Shown piece by piece: positions 33,095-44,962 of a stretch of DNA of 64,000 bases. The notes beneath the pieces are model-generated. The model had not been told where the DNA came from. It made no database searches and was given only the letters and a program-made list of their open reading frames with translations. The position numbers were made by a program, and so were the translations under genes. This DNA is from Delphinapterus leucas. Lineage: Eukaryota; Chordata; Mammalia; Artiodactyla; Monodontidae. The stretch is from positions 9,060,451-9,124,450 of the forward strand of contig NW_022097996.1 of NCBI RefSeq assembly GCF_002288925.2, given 5' to 3'. Position 1 is the first letter of the stretch. Every line of letters starts with the position of its first letter.

Positions 33095-34055
33095 CCCTTG
33101 TCCTCTCCTGGCTGCTGCCATGCTGTGGCAGCTGCAGGCACAGCGCCCGGGTTTCGCACTAGCTAGGCTCCGTAATATCCAATATCAGCACCACCCTGGC
33201 GGACAGCTCATAGCAGGGCCCTCTGTGGAGCTTGTCCTAGAAATGCATTCAAAACTCTCAGTAAGGCAAAGAAAGCAAACTTGCTCATATGCTCAGCTGC
33301 CCCTTTCTGTCTTCCCTGAGACACAGCCAAGAAGTTCTGCGACCCTCTCTTGGCTTAAGGAGGGTTCTCACAACTCCCCCCAAGACGTCCATATAGCTTT
33401 TCACTTTAGAGTGTTAGGCACCTAGAGGTAGATGGTTATTTCTACGGGTTTAGACCTCAGTGATGCCACCAGGAATTCCAGGTCTATCTTTCCATCCTGC
33501 CCTCCTTAGTTTGTTGGCTTTCTGTCATCTAATGGTCTCAGCATAGCTACACCTGTTCCAGGTATCACATCTGCATTCAAGAAAGATAGAAAGGAGAAGG
33601 GATGTCACTGTAGTCCATTTTATTAAGAAAACAAGGGTTTTCCCTGAAGCATCCAGAGATCCTCATTTAGGTCTCATTGGCCAGTACTGTCAGATGACCA
33701 CTTCTAGCTGCAAAGGAGGCTGGGAGAATGAGTATTTAGCTTTCTCACCCTTTTGTAGTCAAAGGATGCAAGGCAGAAGTTAACATGTCTGCCATAAGCA
33801 AAAAACATAACCACTGTGAGGCAACTTCCTAATCTATAAAATGAAGTAATTCTAGCACACATATTTCATAGACATGATGTGAACCTATTGGGCATGGTTC
33901 CCATAGAATACAGGACACACAGGCACATCCGGTTCCAGAACAAACACTGGATATTTCACAGTCATCACAGGAAGCATGCAAGCAAAACTCTGGATTACAA
34001 TGTGATGCTAATATCTATAAAGAACTTTTGAGACAAGAAAGGTACACATCAATAT
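33095..34055. other. Single-copy DNA with a MIR remnant
   Basis: A MIR remnant (ACTTCCTAATCTATAAAATG) lies at 33800-33900 on the plus strand. The 141-residue frame at 33000-33425 starts before and runs across the (AC)n array and is not accepted. Confidence 0.5.
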
Positions 34056-34433
34056 AAAAGTAATAGGGGGACTTCCCTGGTGGCACAGTGGTTAAGAATC
34101 TGCCTGCTAATGCAGGGGACACGGGTTTGAGCCCTGAGCCGGGAAGATCCCACATGCCACGGAGCAACTCAGCCCATGCGCCACAACTACTGAGCCTGTG
34201 CTCTAGAGCCCACGAGCCACAACTACTGAGCCCACGTGCCACAACTACTGAAGCTCGCGCGCCTAGAGCCTGTGCTCCACAACAAGAGAAGCCATCGCAA
34301 TGAGAGGCCCAGACATCAACAAAGAGTAGTCCCTGCTCGCCGCAACTAGAGAAAGCCCACGTGAAGCAATGAAGACCCAACACAGCCAAAAATAAATAAA
34401 TAAATTAACAAACATTTTAAAAAAAGTAATAGG
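34056..34433 (+). mobile_element. Full-length CHR-type SINE with 12-bp TSD
   Basis: AAAAGTAATAGG at 34056-34067 and 34422-34433 flanks a long-form SINE: GGGACTTCCCTGGTGGCACA head, GGGTTTGAGCCCTGAGCCGG, multiple CACAACTACTGAGCC modules and an AATAAATAAATAAATTAAC tail. Confidence 0.96.
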
Positions 34434-34497
34434 AAGCTTGAATCTTCATGACCTCAAAATGATGATAAATTTGACTACGTTAAAATTAAAATTATCC

Positions 34498-34740
34498 CTA
34501 ATTTGCAGAGGAGGAGCTCAGAGAGGTTAAGTAACTTGCCCAAGATTACATAGTTAACAATATTCATGACAATAATAGCTACCATTTATGAAACACCTAG
34601 TATGTACATACAGTACATGTAATCCCACAACAACCCGGCAAGACAGGTACCATTATCCTTATTAAGCTAATCTAGCTGGCAGATCAGGAGAACCAGTATG
34701 GGAACCAAGGGCTGTCTGATTCCAAAGCTCTTCCTGTCCC
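34498..34740 (-). mobile_element. MIR SINE, possibly two pieces
   Basis: CTCAGAGAGGTTAAGTAACT and GCCCAAGATTACATAGTTA, then a second set AATCCCACAACAACCCGGCA and AGACAGGTACCATTATCCTT, both reverse MIR. Confidence 0.75.
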
Positions 34741-35338
34741 ACCTTAATGTGGTCTGTATGAGGCCTTTCTACCTCCAGAGATGGGACCCAAGGAATGATC
34801 AAAAATAATGTTCAAGCAGGTCAGTTCTGGGACCTGCACTTTCAATAAATAGATCAAACTACTGCAGATTAGCTGAGGGGAGAGGGCTATTCAGCCTAAA
34901 CTATGATGAAGCAAAAGCTCTGACACACCCTTGCCTGGCGGCCTGCTGATAAATGAGCCGGGCTCTCAATTCTGGAGCCCATCCACCTACCACCGATCCC
35001 TGGCCAGCTTCCCAGCTGTCCCACAGCTTCTTCTCACCCCTCAGGAAGAATTCTCCTCCTCAAAAGACACCGCCCGCCACGTCCAACCTGGTGTAGCACC
35101 TGAGATACCTACCATGTTGAGGGGACCTTGAAAAGTGGCCATATCTCTGGGAGAAGTCATTTATGCTGAGTTTGTTAGAAGTTAATTTAATTCATTCCCT
35201 TTTTAATAGTCATCTAAGAACAAAAGGAAATGGAACCTCTTGTGGGTTACATATTTTGAAAAGAAGAGGGGCACTAGGTTAGGTAAAATGGGAAAAGCAC
35301 TGGATGGAGAGTCTGGAGTCCTGGATTCTGATTGCAGT
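34741..35338. other. Single-copy DNA, no gene seen
   Basis: No recognisable element or supported frame. Confidence 0.5.
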
Positions 35339-35352
35339 TGTGCTTCTCTGTT

Positions 35353-35563
35353 TGTTTGTTTGGGTTTTTTTGCGGTACGCGGGCCTCTCACTGTTGTGGC
35401 CCCTCCCGTTGCGGAGCACAGGCTCCGGACGCGCAGGCTCAGCGGCCATGGCTCACGGGCCCAGCCACTCCGCGGCATGTGGGATCTTCCCGGACCGGGG
35501 CACGAACCCGTGTCCCCTGCATCGGCAGGCGGACTCTCAACCACTGCGCCACCAGGGAAGCCC
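35353..35563 (-). mobile_element. CHR-2-like SINE, inner member of a nested pair
   Basis: The T-rich tail, TGTTGTGGCCCCTCCCGTTG, CAGCGGCCATGGCTCACGGG, CCGGACCGGGGCACGAACCC and terminal CACCAGGGAAGCCC identify the compact sub-type. It sits in the A-tail of the neighbouring long SINE (35564-35941). Confidence 0.95.
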
Positions 35564-35941
35564 TGTTTTTTGTTTTTTGTTTTTATAAATGTATTTATTT
35601 ATCTATTTATTTATTTATGGCTGCGTTGGGTCTTCGTTGCTGCACGCGGGCTTTCTCTAATTGTGGCGAGCGGGGGCTACTCTTTGCTGCGGTGCGCGGG
35701 CTTCTCATTGCTGTGGCTTCTCGTGTTGCGAAGCATGGGCTCAAGGCACGTGGGCTTCAGTAGTTGCGGCACACGGGCTCAGTAGTTGTGGCTCACAGGC
35801 TCTAGAGCGCAGGCTCAACAGTTGTGGCACAGGGGCTTAGTTGCTCCGCGGCATGTGGGATTTTTCCCGGGCCAGGGCTTGAACCCGTGTCCCCTGCATT
35901 GGCAGGTGGATTCTTAACCCCTGTGCCACAAGGGAAGTCCC
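35564..35941 (-). mobile_element. Full-length CHR-type SINE, outer member of a nested pair
   Basis: A T-rich tail with (TTTA)n, then GGCTGCGTTGGGTCTTCG modules and the terminal CACAAGGGAAGTCCC. Its 14-bp TSD TGTGCTTCTCTGTT lies at 35339-35352 and 35942-35955. The left copy stands before the inner SINE, so the inner one inserted into this element's tail. Confidence 0.95.
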
Positions 35942-35955
35942 TGTGCTTCTCTGTT

Positions 35956-38156
35956 GATTGGTTGACTTGGGTAAGTCTTTTCAACTGCATGAGCTTCAGG
36001 GTCTTTTATACCTCAGGCCCTGGAGCGGCAGGAAGCAGGTCTGGAGAGGCAGCTTTCTGGAAAAGGGGTCAGGATCTTGCTTAGCCACTAGGTATTATGA
36101 GGTCTCTGAGTGACATTTTTTAGGGCAACTGATTAGGGGTAGAGGTAGGTGGATGGAGATGTTATGCAGGGAGCAGCTGTCACCACTCATTGAAAAATCC
36201 AGGAAGACTACATCCACCTGGATTTCCAGGTGAGGAGAAAAGGGCTATGCTTGTCTTTGCAGACATCCAGCCCCATGCTACCCTTCCATGCAGTGACGTG
36301 AGTGGCCGTGGTTTCCCTTCCTTGGCAAAGACTGCTCTTAACTGAGAACCATTTTGGAACAGCTTGTTTGCTGGTATGTCAACTAGTATGAAGCTTCTTT
36401 ATTCAGTCAAGAGATTGAATCCAGCATCGGCCTCCTTCGAGGCACTGTGAGCAATACAGAGAATCCTGGAAGAAGACACATACAGAGAAGAAAACTTTCC
36501 TTGAGCACCAACTTGTGTCACGTCCAATGCTAGGAGGTTTGCATCCACTATCTCATTAGATTTCAGAGGTCAAAAGGAATAAATGGCCATGAGAGATTCA
36601 GATGACAATAATAATCATAATAGAGATAATATGCTACGGGGAAGTCTCTTCATTTTCCCCCCTTCCTTTCTTAGTTTTCCCCTAATCATCCTGGCTTCTA
36701 TTTCCTGAGCTTCCTTCCTGTTGTGTGAGGCCTGTGAGCCTGTCTTTGGTCTCAGTCATAAAGTGATTCTGGAAAAGAGAAGAGATTGGTCTCGATAGGC
36801 TGAGATCCCCCAGGGTGGCCTTGACCAAAATGGAGACTTCCATGGAGAAGAGAAGGAAAGAACAGTTCCCCAGGGAATGGTGCATTAAGGAAAGGGCATC
36901 CCTAGGAAGTGATCCATCACTCGTGACATTTACAATGGAGCTGGGAAGAGTCAGAGGGCAGGGACCAAAAGAAAGGAGTTCCCTGACTAATGCCCAGAAG
37001 AATGAACTGGATGTGCCCCTTCCAGGTCTCATCTCTCTCTCCGCAGCTTCCACCCAACAGTGGCACCACCCAGGAACCAGGTAGTGAGCTGAGCCTCCCT
37101 CAACGCAAGGACTCCAAGTTTTGATCCCAATTAGACTCTCCACTTGCTGCTTGACCCTTGATCTCTTAAGTAGTGTCTACACGACCCCAAAACATCAGTT
37201 GAATCAAAAAATCTAGCCAGACATTTACCTAGAGGTCTGGGCTCCAGATTTCTGGACCAGTCTGCAAGGATGCATTTATTGAATTGATTAAATTGGCCAG
37301 ATGTTTTCCCTTCATTTTGGCATGGCCTTGGGTCCATATCTGGTTACAGCACTAGACCCTAAGGGGAGGATGAATGGGAAATGAACGTGCGTGTTTTAAG
37401 CCCACGGCTCGGCTTGCTGCGCTCTGCTTGAAGAAGTTAGCATGAGCTCACTAGGTTTCTGTGAACCAATCCATGCAAAGAGCCCCTCCCTGTCGATGAC
37501 CTTCTTTAGTAACAAGTATAATTCACAGGGCATTTGACTATCATCACATTATTATTTCATTGAAACTCAACGCAAAACAAAATATTATTTCTCTTATTTC
37601 ACAATCAAGAATCAATCTTCTCTCACCCATAAGGATCACCTGCCTCTGGTATAACCTAAATAAAATCCAGACTTCCCGTGCCTGTTATCAGGCTCAACTC
37701 TTGGGATCTGAGATTTGGGAATCATTCATACCCAAAAGAAAGCAAATCTGGCTCCAAAAAAAGACCTTACAGAAACTTGCAGTCAAGATGATGCAATAAG
37801 TTCAAAATTTGGTGGGTCTTTCTGCTCCAACTCATAGCATTGATAGATAACATGTTTTTTAGAAAACATTTAAACATGGATAGCTTGACTCAAAAGCCAA
37901 TAAACATCCCCACGTGCTATCGAGGGAACAAAAAAACAAGGGTGAGTGTGAGCAAGATTGAAGCCACAGCTGCTGGATTCAGGGTCCAGGGGCAGCAGTG
38001 GCAGCTGGGAACTCCACTCCAGTAGACAGTAGTCACTCAAAGTGTTCTTTGTGAGACTGAGGGCCACATCTGGGATTATTCTAGAAGCCACAAGCAGGGT
38101 GGTGCTCCTCTACTTCCCTGAGCCCTTCCACTTTGCTCTTAAAAAGAGGTTTTAAA
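35956..38156. other. Single-copy DNA, no gene seen
   Basis: The 153-residue minus-strand frame at 36682-37143 has no recognisable domain and is not accepted. 37840-38100 is plain AT-balanced sequence. Confidence 0.5.
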
Positions 38157-38544
38157 AACCACTGCTGGACTTCCCTGGTGGAGCAGTGGTTAAGAATCCG
38201 CCTGCCAATGCAGGGGACACGGGTCCGAGCCCTGGTCCAGGAAGATCCCACATGCCACAGAGCAACTAAGTCCGTGCGCCACAACTACTGAGCCTGCACT
38301 CTAGAGCCCGTGAGCCACAACTACTGAGCCCGAGTGCCACAACTACTGAAGCCTGCGTGCCTAGAGCCCATGCTCCTCAACAAGAGAAGCCACCGCAATG
38401 AGAAGCCTGCACACCGAAACAAACAGTAGCCCCTGCTCACCACAACTAGAGAAAGCCCGCGTGCAGCAACAAAGACCCAATGCAGCCAAAAATAAAAAAT
38501 ATAAATAAATAAATAAATTTATAAAAAAAAAACCAACCACTGCT
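38157..38544 (+). mobile_element. Full-length CHR-type SINE with 10-bp TSD
   Basis: AACCACTGCT at 38157-38166 and 38535-38544 flanks a long-form SINE with GGACTTCCCTGGTGGAGCAG head, repeated CACAACTACTGAGCC modules and AATAAATAAATAAATTT tail. Confidence 0.95.
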
Positions 38545-38885
38545 GAACAGAGGATTTTTAGGGCAGTGAAAGTACTCTGTATGATACTATAACGGTGGAT
38601 ACATGTCATTAGACATTTTTCCAAGCCCACAGAACGTACAACACCAAGAGAGAACCCTAATGAACCCTAATGTAACTCACTGGACCTTGAGTGATAATGA
38701 TGTGTCAATGTACTTTCATCAATTATAACAGATGTGCCACTCTGATGGGAATGTTGGTAATGGGGGAGGCATGCAGGGGGCGGTGGGAGGGGCAGTCCGT
38801 GGGAACTCTCTGTACTTTCTGCTCAGTTTTGCTGTGAACCTAAAACTGCTCTGAAAAATAAAGCCTATTTTAAAAAAAACAAAAA
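38545..38885 (+). mobile_element. Old L1 3' end
   Basis: GGGCAGTGAAAGTACTCTGT, GATACATGTCATTAGACATT, ATGTACTTTCATCAATTATA and CTGTGAACCTAAAACTGCTC with AATAAAGCCTATTTT and an A-tail are the standard L1M 3' end. Confidence 0.92.
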
Positions 38886-38980
38886 AAACTGCTGCTGAGA
38901 ACTCCCTTATTCCGTGCTTATTCTGAACCGGGGGTCTGGGAGCCTGGAGTTGGCTGCAGGAGGAACCAGAGGTGGTCTCT

Positions 38981-39284
38981 TTTTTTTTTTTTTTTTTTTT
39001 GGGTCTTTTTTTTAAATAAATTTATTTTTTTTTATTTGTTTATTTTTGGCTGCGTTGGGTCTTCATTGCTGCGCACGGGCTCTCTCTAGTTGCGGCGAGC
39101 GGGGGCTACTCTTCGCTGGGGTGCGCGGGCTTATTGCGGTGGCTTCTCTTGTTGTGGAACACGGGCTCTAGGCGTGCAGGCCTAGTTGCTTCGCAGCATG
39201 CGGGATCCTCCGGGACCAGGGCTCAAACCCGTGTCCCCCGCCCAGGCAGGAGGACTCCCAACCACTGTGCCACCAGGGAAGCCC
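38981..39284 (-). mobile_element. CHR-type SINE with double A-tail
   Basis: T20 at 38981-39000 is followed by GGGTC and a second T/AAAT-rich tail, then GGCTGCGTTGGGTCTTCATT and terminal GCCACCAGGGAAGCCC. CCAGAGG near 38966 and 39285 may be the remains of a TSD. Confidence 0.92.
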
Positions 39285-39291
39285 CCAGAGG

Positions 39292-40027
39292 CAATCTTGT
39301 AACCAGGAACTAACCAAACCAACCACTGATCTGGCTGGGTCAAATGTTACTTAGGGACAAATAAGATGAGACCTCCCATTCTTCTGTGTTGATGGCTCCA
39401 CCTCTCATCAGTCACTAAGTATTGGAGTGCCCCGGGTGCTATCTTCAACCTCTCTGGGCTCTATCTACACTCACTCCTCTATAGTGTTCCTATAGCTTGA
39501 TGCTTTCCAAATTTATGCGAGTAGGCTTGACCTCCCCCCCTGAGCTCTAAGCTCATATAAATAAATTCTGTGAGGACAGAGCTTGTCTTAACTCATCTGT
39601 GCATCCCTGACGGTACCCACGGCAATACTGAGACAGTAGGTCTTGGTGAGAGGTGCTGCATTAAATTCTCTCCTTCCCAAACACAAAGGCGAGATTGGTG
39701 GTGCAGCCTGCAGAGTCCAGTACTCATTGCTCAGGCCCGTGGCTTCACTCTCAGGACACTTGAGGATGACTTGTCCTTGTGGCATTCCAGGGCTCTGTTC
39801 ATCTTTGCTCCCACATGAATGCCACGCTTCTCCCAGCCTTGACCGAAATACCATCACCAACACAGATGTTCAGCTCCCACACAACTGGAAACACAAACAG
39901 CCGAAATTATTCAGCTCAATCAGAATGATTTCTAGAATAAATCCAAGAAGCTCTTGGGATAAGACAGGAGGGGATTTCTCCGAGACTTAGCAGAGACAGT
40001 TGGTATAAGTTACCATCGGAATAGTAT
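39292..40027. other. Mostly single-copy DNA, possible old L2/L3 remnant
   Basis: 39470-39620 (CTTGATGCTTTCCAAATTTA, CTGAGCTCTAAGCTCATATA, CTGTGAGGACAGAGCTTGTC) has CR1/L2-like words. No exon is supported. Confidence 0.4.
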
Positions 40028-40492
40028 ACCCATGTGGTAGCCTCTAAAATAACCCCCAATCATTCCCACCCTCGGTATTCACACTTTTGTGTAATCCCCT
40101 CCCCTTGAGTGTGGGCTGTATATATTGACTCACTTCTAATGAATAGAGTATGGCAGAAGTGATGGTATGCCAGTTCCAAGATTCAGTTATAAAAAGACTA
40201 TGGCTTCCTCTGCGGGCTGCGCTTGGGGCAGCCCCGTGGAAAGGCGCACGTGGCCAGGCCCTGAGGCCTGCCGACAGCCACGTGAGTGAGTGTGAAAGCA
40301 GAGTCACTTCCAGTTGAACCTGGAGCCCCAGCTGACAACTTGACTGCAGCCTCGTGAGGGACCTTGAGCCAGAACTGCTGGCTAAGCTGCTCCCAGATTC
40401 CTGACCCACTTAGAACTGTCAGATAATAAATATTTGCTGTTTTCAGCCGCTGTATTTTGGAGCGACTTGTAATGCAGCGACAGATAACTAAT
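40028..40492 (+). mobile_element. MaLR/MLT1-like LTR
   Basis: TGTGGTAGCCTCTAAAATAA starts and GCAGCGACAGATAACTAATA ends the element. CTTGAGTGTGGGCTG, GAATAGAGTATGGCAGAAGT, GAGCCAGAACTGCTGGCTAA and AGATAATAAATATTTGCTG lie between. The AATAAA is where an LTR polyadenylation signal is expected. No internal sequence adjoins it, so it is a solo LTR. Confidence 0.8.
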
Positions 40493-41412
40493 ACACCAAC
40501 TTTAACACGGATTGACCCTACAGCTCTGGATACCAATTTAGCCTTTTCCCACAATTGTTCAGATGTTAACACACACATTCAATTGTGACACACACGTTCA
40601 GCTCAGTTGTTAAGCGCGTGTTGGTACTTACTTTCAGAGTTGGATGCTAAACACAGTACTGAAATATAACATATTCATTTAAATGCACAGGAAAGCTTTC
40701 AGATACCGCCTTACCTCGGGTCCCCGAGAAAGCAGTCTGCGTCAAATCTTAGGTGCAAACACACCACCAGCGATGCAATCCCAGGGCCACCAGGGTGAAG
40801 GGGGAGAGGGAAGAGAGGCGGGGAAGGATGGTGACAAATGCAAAGTGGTAATTACCAAGCTGGCTGCAGCTTCACAAAACAAGACAGCCAGCTGCTCAGT
40901 CACACCGGAAGTCTCCAGAAAGACCATATGGAGTCAGGGCACCTGGAACAGTCCAGGAGGGGGAGAAGAAAGGAGTCATTTATTTGTTGTTCTTTCCTGT
41001 CTCCTGTCTCAGCCAATGGGACATCACAACCCCCCAAACTTGCAAGATATATTATCCACCTCCTCCGGGAAAACCGAATCTCATGTGGAGATCTGGGACT
41101 ACCCCTAAAACCAAAGCTTCTGTAGGTGTGTCAGGTCATCCCTGGGCACTGGAGCCGCTGTGGCTACCACTACAGCAGACGCTATGGAGGCCTTGCCAAA
41201 GTCTGGCCCTCGCTCAGGGGAGGCCGAGACAGATGGCAGTATTAGGAGATGAGGTGACAGAGGAAGCAGTTGGGGTTCTTCATTGATCAGACAGCCAAGA
41301 ACTAGAGGGTAGGTGAGGCTGAGCAAATTGGGGAGGAATATAAACCAGGTCTGGAACAGATGTACACACAGATGAACACCTAGTCATGGGGATGCTACTT
41401 TTATATTTGAAC
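40493..41412. other. Single-copy DNA, no gene seen
   Basis: Frames of up to 141 residues (40683-41108) overlap in several phases and show no known domain. No confident repeat. Confidence 0.5.
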
Positions 41413-41452
41413 TGTGTGTGTGTGTGTGTGTCTGTCTGTCTGTGTGTGTGTG
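41413..41452. repeat. Interrupted (TG)n microsatellite
   Basis: (TG)9-10, then TCTGTCTGTCTG, then (TG)6. Confidence 0.96.
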
Positions 41453-41725
41453 CATTACACATTCAGGTGTTACCTGTATTGACTCAGACTTTATTATTTG
41501 TCCCCAAGGAAGAGCCACCCTATACAGGAGGCTTAGGAGAGAGGTTCTGCATCTCTGAGCAGTTTTGTTTCATGGAGACATCTTTATTCCTCAGGAGATT
41601 CCACTTTCCTGGAAACTTAATATTACTTAATTCCATTGTCTGGTTTCATATCATGATGTCACCAAGAATACAGGAAGATGGGAGCTAACGCAAGAGGAGA
41701 TGGCAACTAAAACCTGAATCAATGC
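41453..41725. other. No gene or firm repeat seen
   Basis: Short single-copy stretch. Confidence 0.45.
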
Positions 41726-41985
41726 TACAGAGGGCTCTGGAGCTAAGAAGGCCCTTCAGAGTTGTCCCAACTTGAAGGCAAGGGACCCGGCCTTTGTAAC
41801 CCGGTATTAGCCAGCCATGGGGCAGGCTGCTCCCTGAGGAGGATGGAATGATGCAGTTCCTTGCTGCCAGAGCAAATCTCAGCAAAAGACACAATTCTGA
41901 GCCCTTCAAAGCCAGTGTTCCCGGTGACCAGGGTTGGAGCATCAGCCCCCAAAAGGGGATCTAGGTGGGATGCCACCGTATCCAT
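41726..41985 (+). repeat. Unassigned dispersed repeat, copy 1 (partner 59701-59982)
   Basis: AGAGTTGTCCCAACTTG, GGCCTTTGTAACC, TGCTCCCTGAGGAGGATGGA and GGGGATCTAGGTGGGATGCC pair in order with the copy near 59.7 kb. The family is not identified. Frames over it are not genes. Confidence 0.65.
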
Positions 41986-43284
41986 GAGAGTTGGCTACTA
42001 TCTTGACTAAATTTCTCATGGTGAGAATTACAACTTAGTCTAACTCTGGCTTTCTTCCAAAATTGAGCACACTGATTCACCCTAGATGTTTTCCCAGAGT
42101 CAAAAAGGCTTCCCATTAGTTGTCATAAAGGATTCCCAAGATGTGTTGAGAATGATCATGTGATGTTTCTTTCTGGGCTTAGATGATTTCCTGATTTACC
42201 AGAGTGAAGGAACAGGAGCCAGGCCAGAGATAACCCCAAATTCCAGGAACTTTTTCCTTTACAAATACTCTGAAATACAGATTCAGCTTTCTTAACCACT
42301 ATGCCGGGATTTCCTTGTCCCACCTGACCTAAAGGGCTATTTGCTCTAGTCCAGGAGACCACTGTCCTGTCATCTCCTTAGACTTAAAGAAACTAGCACA
42401 GTAAAATAAAATAGCCTCACTCCTAGGTCAGGCTAGAAATCTCATAACCTCTCCCCACTACAGGTATGGCCAACCTCTTTACATATTCTCCCTCACCTAC
42501 TTCATGATGCTCCTGCTGCCACAAAGCCTGCAGAACCCTGTCACTGTGCCCAAGTCCTCAAACTCTGCTTACTCAGCAAGGCCTCCAGGACCCCCTGGTT
42601 CCCAAGAGCCAGTGTTTTCTCAAAGTGCAGACTGACTGCTTTGGGGTCTGACATAGCAGGGAATGGGCCCCTACCTTGGCTCATTTTGGAGCAGCTACTT
42701 TGTTTTTTGTTTTCTTGTTGTTGCTTTTTATCTGTTTTACACACTGTTCTTTATGTAAGATGTTTTCTGAGGGAAGGTCAAGAAAATCAATTTGAAAATC
42801 TCTCTTCTTATTCAACATTGAAGTGTTTAGCATTAACGACATAAAACTGACCTCCGTTTCAGTGACTAGGCTTCTGTTTCTGAGCATAAGTGCCCATCTC
42901 TCCGACTCTTGCTAATTTCCCACTTTAACTGGGAAACTGTGGGCGATAGCCCTTAGCAGTATCTAGCTGGCATTGCATAACGTTTTTTTCTTTCCATTGT
43001 GTTCCCTCTACAGTTGCCTTCTATTATGAAGCAGTATTTGCTTACCATCGACATTTCTGGCATAAAGTTTTCATTTTCAATAAATATATTTCAGATCTTT
43101 TAAATGAATAAATTTAAAGAAAATTATTAAGAAAATAATAGAGCAGGCTCACAGAGTTATGGCAAAGAACATGAAGGTGGTACAGGGATGAATGCCATCC
43201 TCTGTGGGGCGTTTACCTCTTGCTGGGCATTCCATCTGTGGTCCATCACCACCATCATCCAAATGCAGCACAGCAAGAATTCCC
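41986..43284. other. Single-copy DNA, no gene seen
   Basis: No recognisable element or supported frame. Confidence 0.5.
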
Positions 43285-43385
43285 CACCTGATTGTGCAAT
43301 AAGAATCAGAGATTCTAATTCAATACATTGGAGGTGGGGCCCAGGAATCTGCATTCTTAACTGGCACCTCAGCTTATTCTGGTGC
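43285..43385. mobile_element. hAT (MER5/MER20-like) fragment
   Basis: GATTCTAATTCAATACATTG, GAGGTGGGGCCCAGGAATCT and GCATTCTTAACTGGCACC match the central part of this family. Confidence 0.65.
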
Positions 43386-44111
43386 CTGATTTTTCCCCTT
43401 CTCGTCATATCAATTCTCTAGATCCACCAGACCAGGAGTTCTTTAAAGTGAAAAATCATATCTCACTTATACTAAGCTGTGCTTAGGACATAGTCCCCAA
43501 ATTAATGTTTGTGGAATACAGTCAGGCAAGTAGGACAGAAATGACATGAAATCAGAAGCGTCAAGCTGGGAAAGGTCTTTCCATTATACAAATAGATAAT
43601 GAAGCTCAGAGAGGTGGAAGTCCTTGTGCACAGCCCTTGGCTAGTGAAAAAAGAGCCACAGAGAAGGTCAAGTATCTGGGCCCCAGCTCATAGCCTTAGA
43701 CCACTGCCTCTCAAGCTGGCGAGCCTCCTGGGATTGGAGCAGAAGTTGACAAGAACTTAGAAGATCATGGGCATATATTCAGTTAGTTTGACTCACTCTG
43801 TTCCATTGTGTAATTTAAGCTCTGAATATTTTCTAAAGCATAAGGGAGACTGTAAGAGAGACTGGGTAGATGGGCAGACTGGAAGAAAAAGAACAAAAGA
43901 ATCTCCTCTAAGGAATCAGTAGCAACTTCTTCAAATGTAGATATCAGCCACTGAACCTGCCCTGGAGCCAAATGAATGAAAAGCCTTAGTGACACAAGGA
44001 AGTTGGGCCCCTCCCCCATGTGGAGAATGTGAGGTCCTGTGTAGCCATCTTTACCCATCCCTATGTCCGTATCCTGTTGCCCCAGTACAGGACTCCATTA
44101 AAGACCTCTCT
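43386..44111. other. Mostly single-copy DNA, MIR remnant
   Basis: 43575-43640 (CATTATACAAATAGATAATG, AGCTCAGAGAGGTGGAAG) is a reverse MIR remnant. No exon is supported. Confidence 0.5.
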
Positions 44112-44355
44112 GGGAGACAGTTTAGTGCAGTAGTTAGCACGTGGGCTTTAGAACCAAATTCCTGGGTTCAAATTCTGACGCTGCTTTTTACTCTCTCTAT
44201 AATCTTAGTCAAGTTCCTTAACACACTCCTTAATTTTCTCAACTGTAAAAATGGAATAAATAGTAGCTCCTACTTCATAGGGCTTTCCCTACGTCAAGGG
44301 TCAGGACAGTGCCACCTAACAGGTGGTAAGCACTTGGTAAGTGTTAGCAACTATT
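44112..44355 (+). mobile_element. MIR SINE, near full length
   Basis: CAGTTTAGTGCAGTAGTTAG, TCCTGGGTTCAAATTCTGAC, CAACTGTAAAAATGGAATAA and GTGCCACCTAACAGGTGGTA in MIR order from head to tail. Confidence 0.9.
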
Positions 44356-44427
44356 TCACATTTTTCAATAATCACCAGTCAAGTACCTATGTTAAGCACC
44401 ATGAAAAATACAGTTGCCCTGGTGGTA

Positions 44428-44790
44428 TGTTCTGGACTGAATGTTTGTGTCTCTCCAAGATTCATATGTTGAAACCTACCTCTCAATGTGATGGTATTAG
44501 GGGGTGGTGTCTTTGAGAGGTGATTAGGTCATGAAGGTGGAGCCCTCAAGAATGGGATTAGTGTCCTTATAAGAGACCCCAGAGAACTCCCTCTCCCCTT
44601 GTGCCATGTGAAGACAGCAAGAAGACTGCCATCTGTGAACCAGAAAGTGGGCTCTCACCAGGCACTGAGTCTGATGAAAACTTGATTTTGGACTTCTCAG
44701 CCTCCAGAACAGTGAGAAACAAATTTCTCTTTTTTATAAGCCACCCAGTCGATGGTATTCTGTTGTAGCAGCACAAAGGGATTAAGACAA
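44428..44790 (+). mobile_element. MLT1-type MaLR LTR
   Basis: GGACTGAATGTTTGTGTCTC, ATGTGATGGTATTAGGGGGT, GGTGATTAGGTCATGAAGGT, TCCTTATAAGAGACCCCAGA, CCTCCAGAACAGTGAGAAAC and GCCACCCAGTCGATGGTATT give a nearly complete solo LTR. It is the same family as 2357-2709, in the opposite orientation. Confidence 0.93.
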
Positions 44791-44864
44791 GGTACATGCA
44801 ATCTGATAGAGGAGATGCAAAGTGTACAAAAATAAGATGGACCAGCAATGGGACTAAGGTAGAG

Positions 44865-44962
44865 AGTGGCTACTTCACTTGCCCATAATCACACAGGTAA
44901 TGAGTAGCGGAGTCAAGCTCTGAGGACCAGCTTCTCTAACTACAAAGCCTGTCTTCCTAAGA
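44865..44962 (-). mobile_element. MIR SINE fragment
   Basis: CACTTGCCCATAATCACACA, GGTAATGAGTAGCGGAGTCA and CAAAGCCTGTCTTCC match reverse MIR. Confidence 0.75.

Noticed and set aside
35240..35785. 181-residue plus-strand frame
   Set aside because: It spans two nested minus-strand SINEs; the translation is SINE antisense sequence.
36682..37143. 153-residue minus-strand frame in single-copy DNA
   Set aside because: No recognisable motif, no good context for start or splice sites, and overlapping frames on the other strand are similarly open. Cross-species alignment of synonymous and non-synonymous change would be decisive.
43989..44516. 175-residue plus-strand frame
   Set aside because: It crosses a MIR and enters an MLT1 LTR; no conserved domain.
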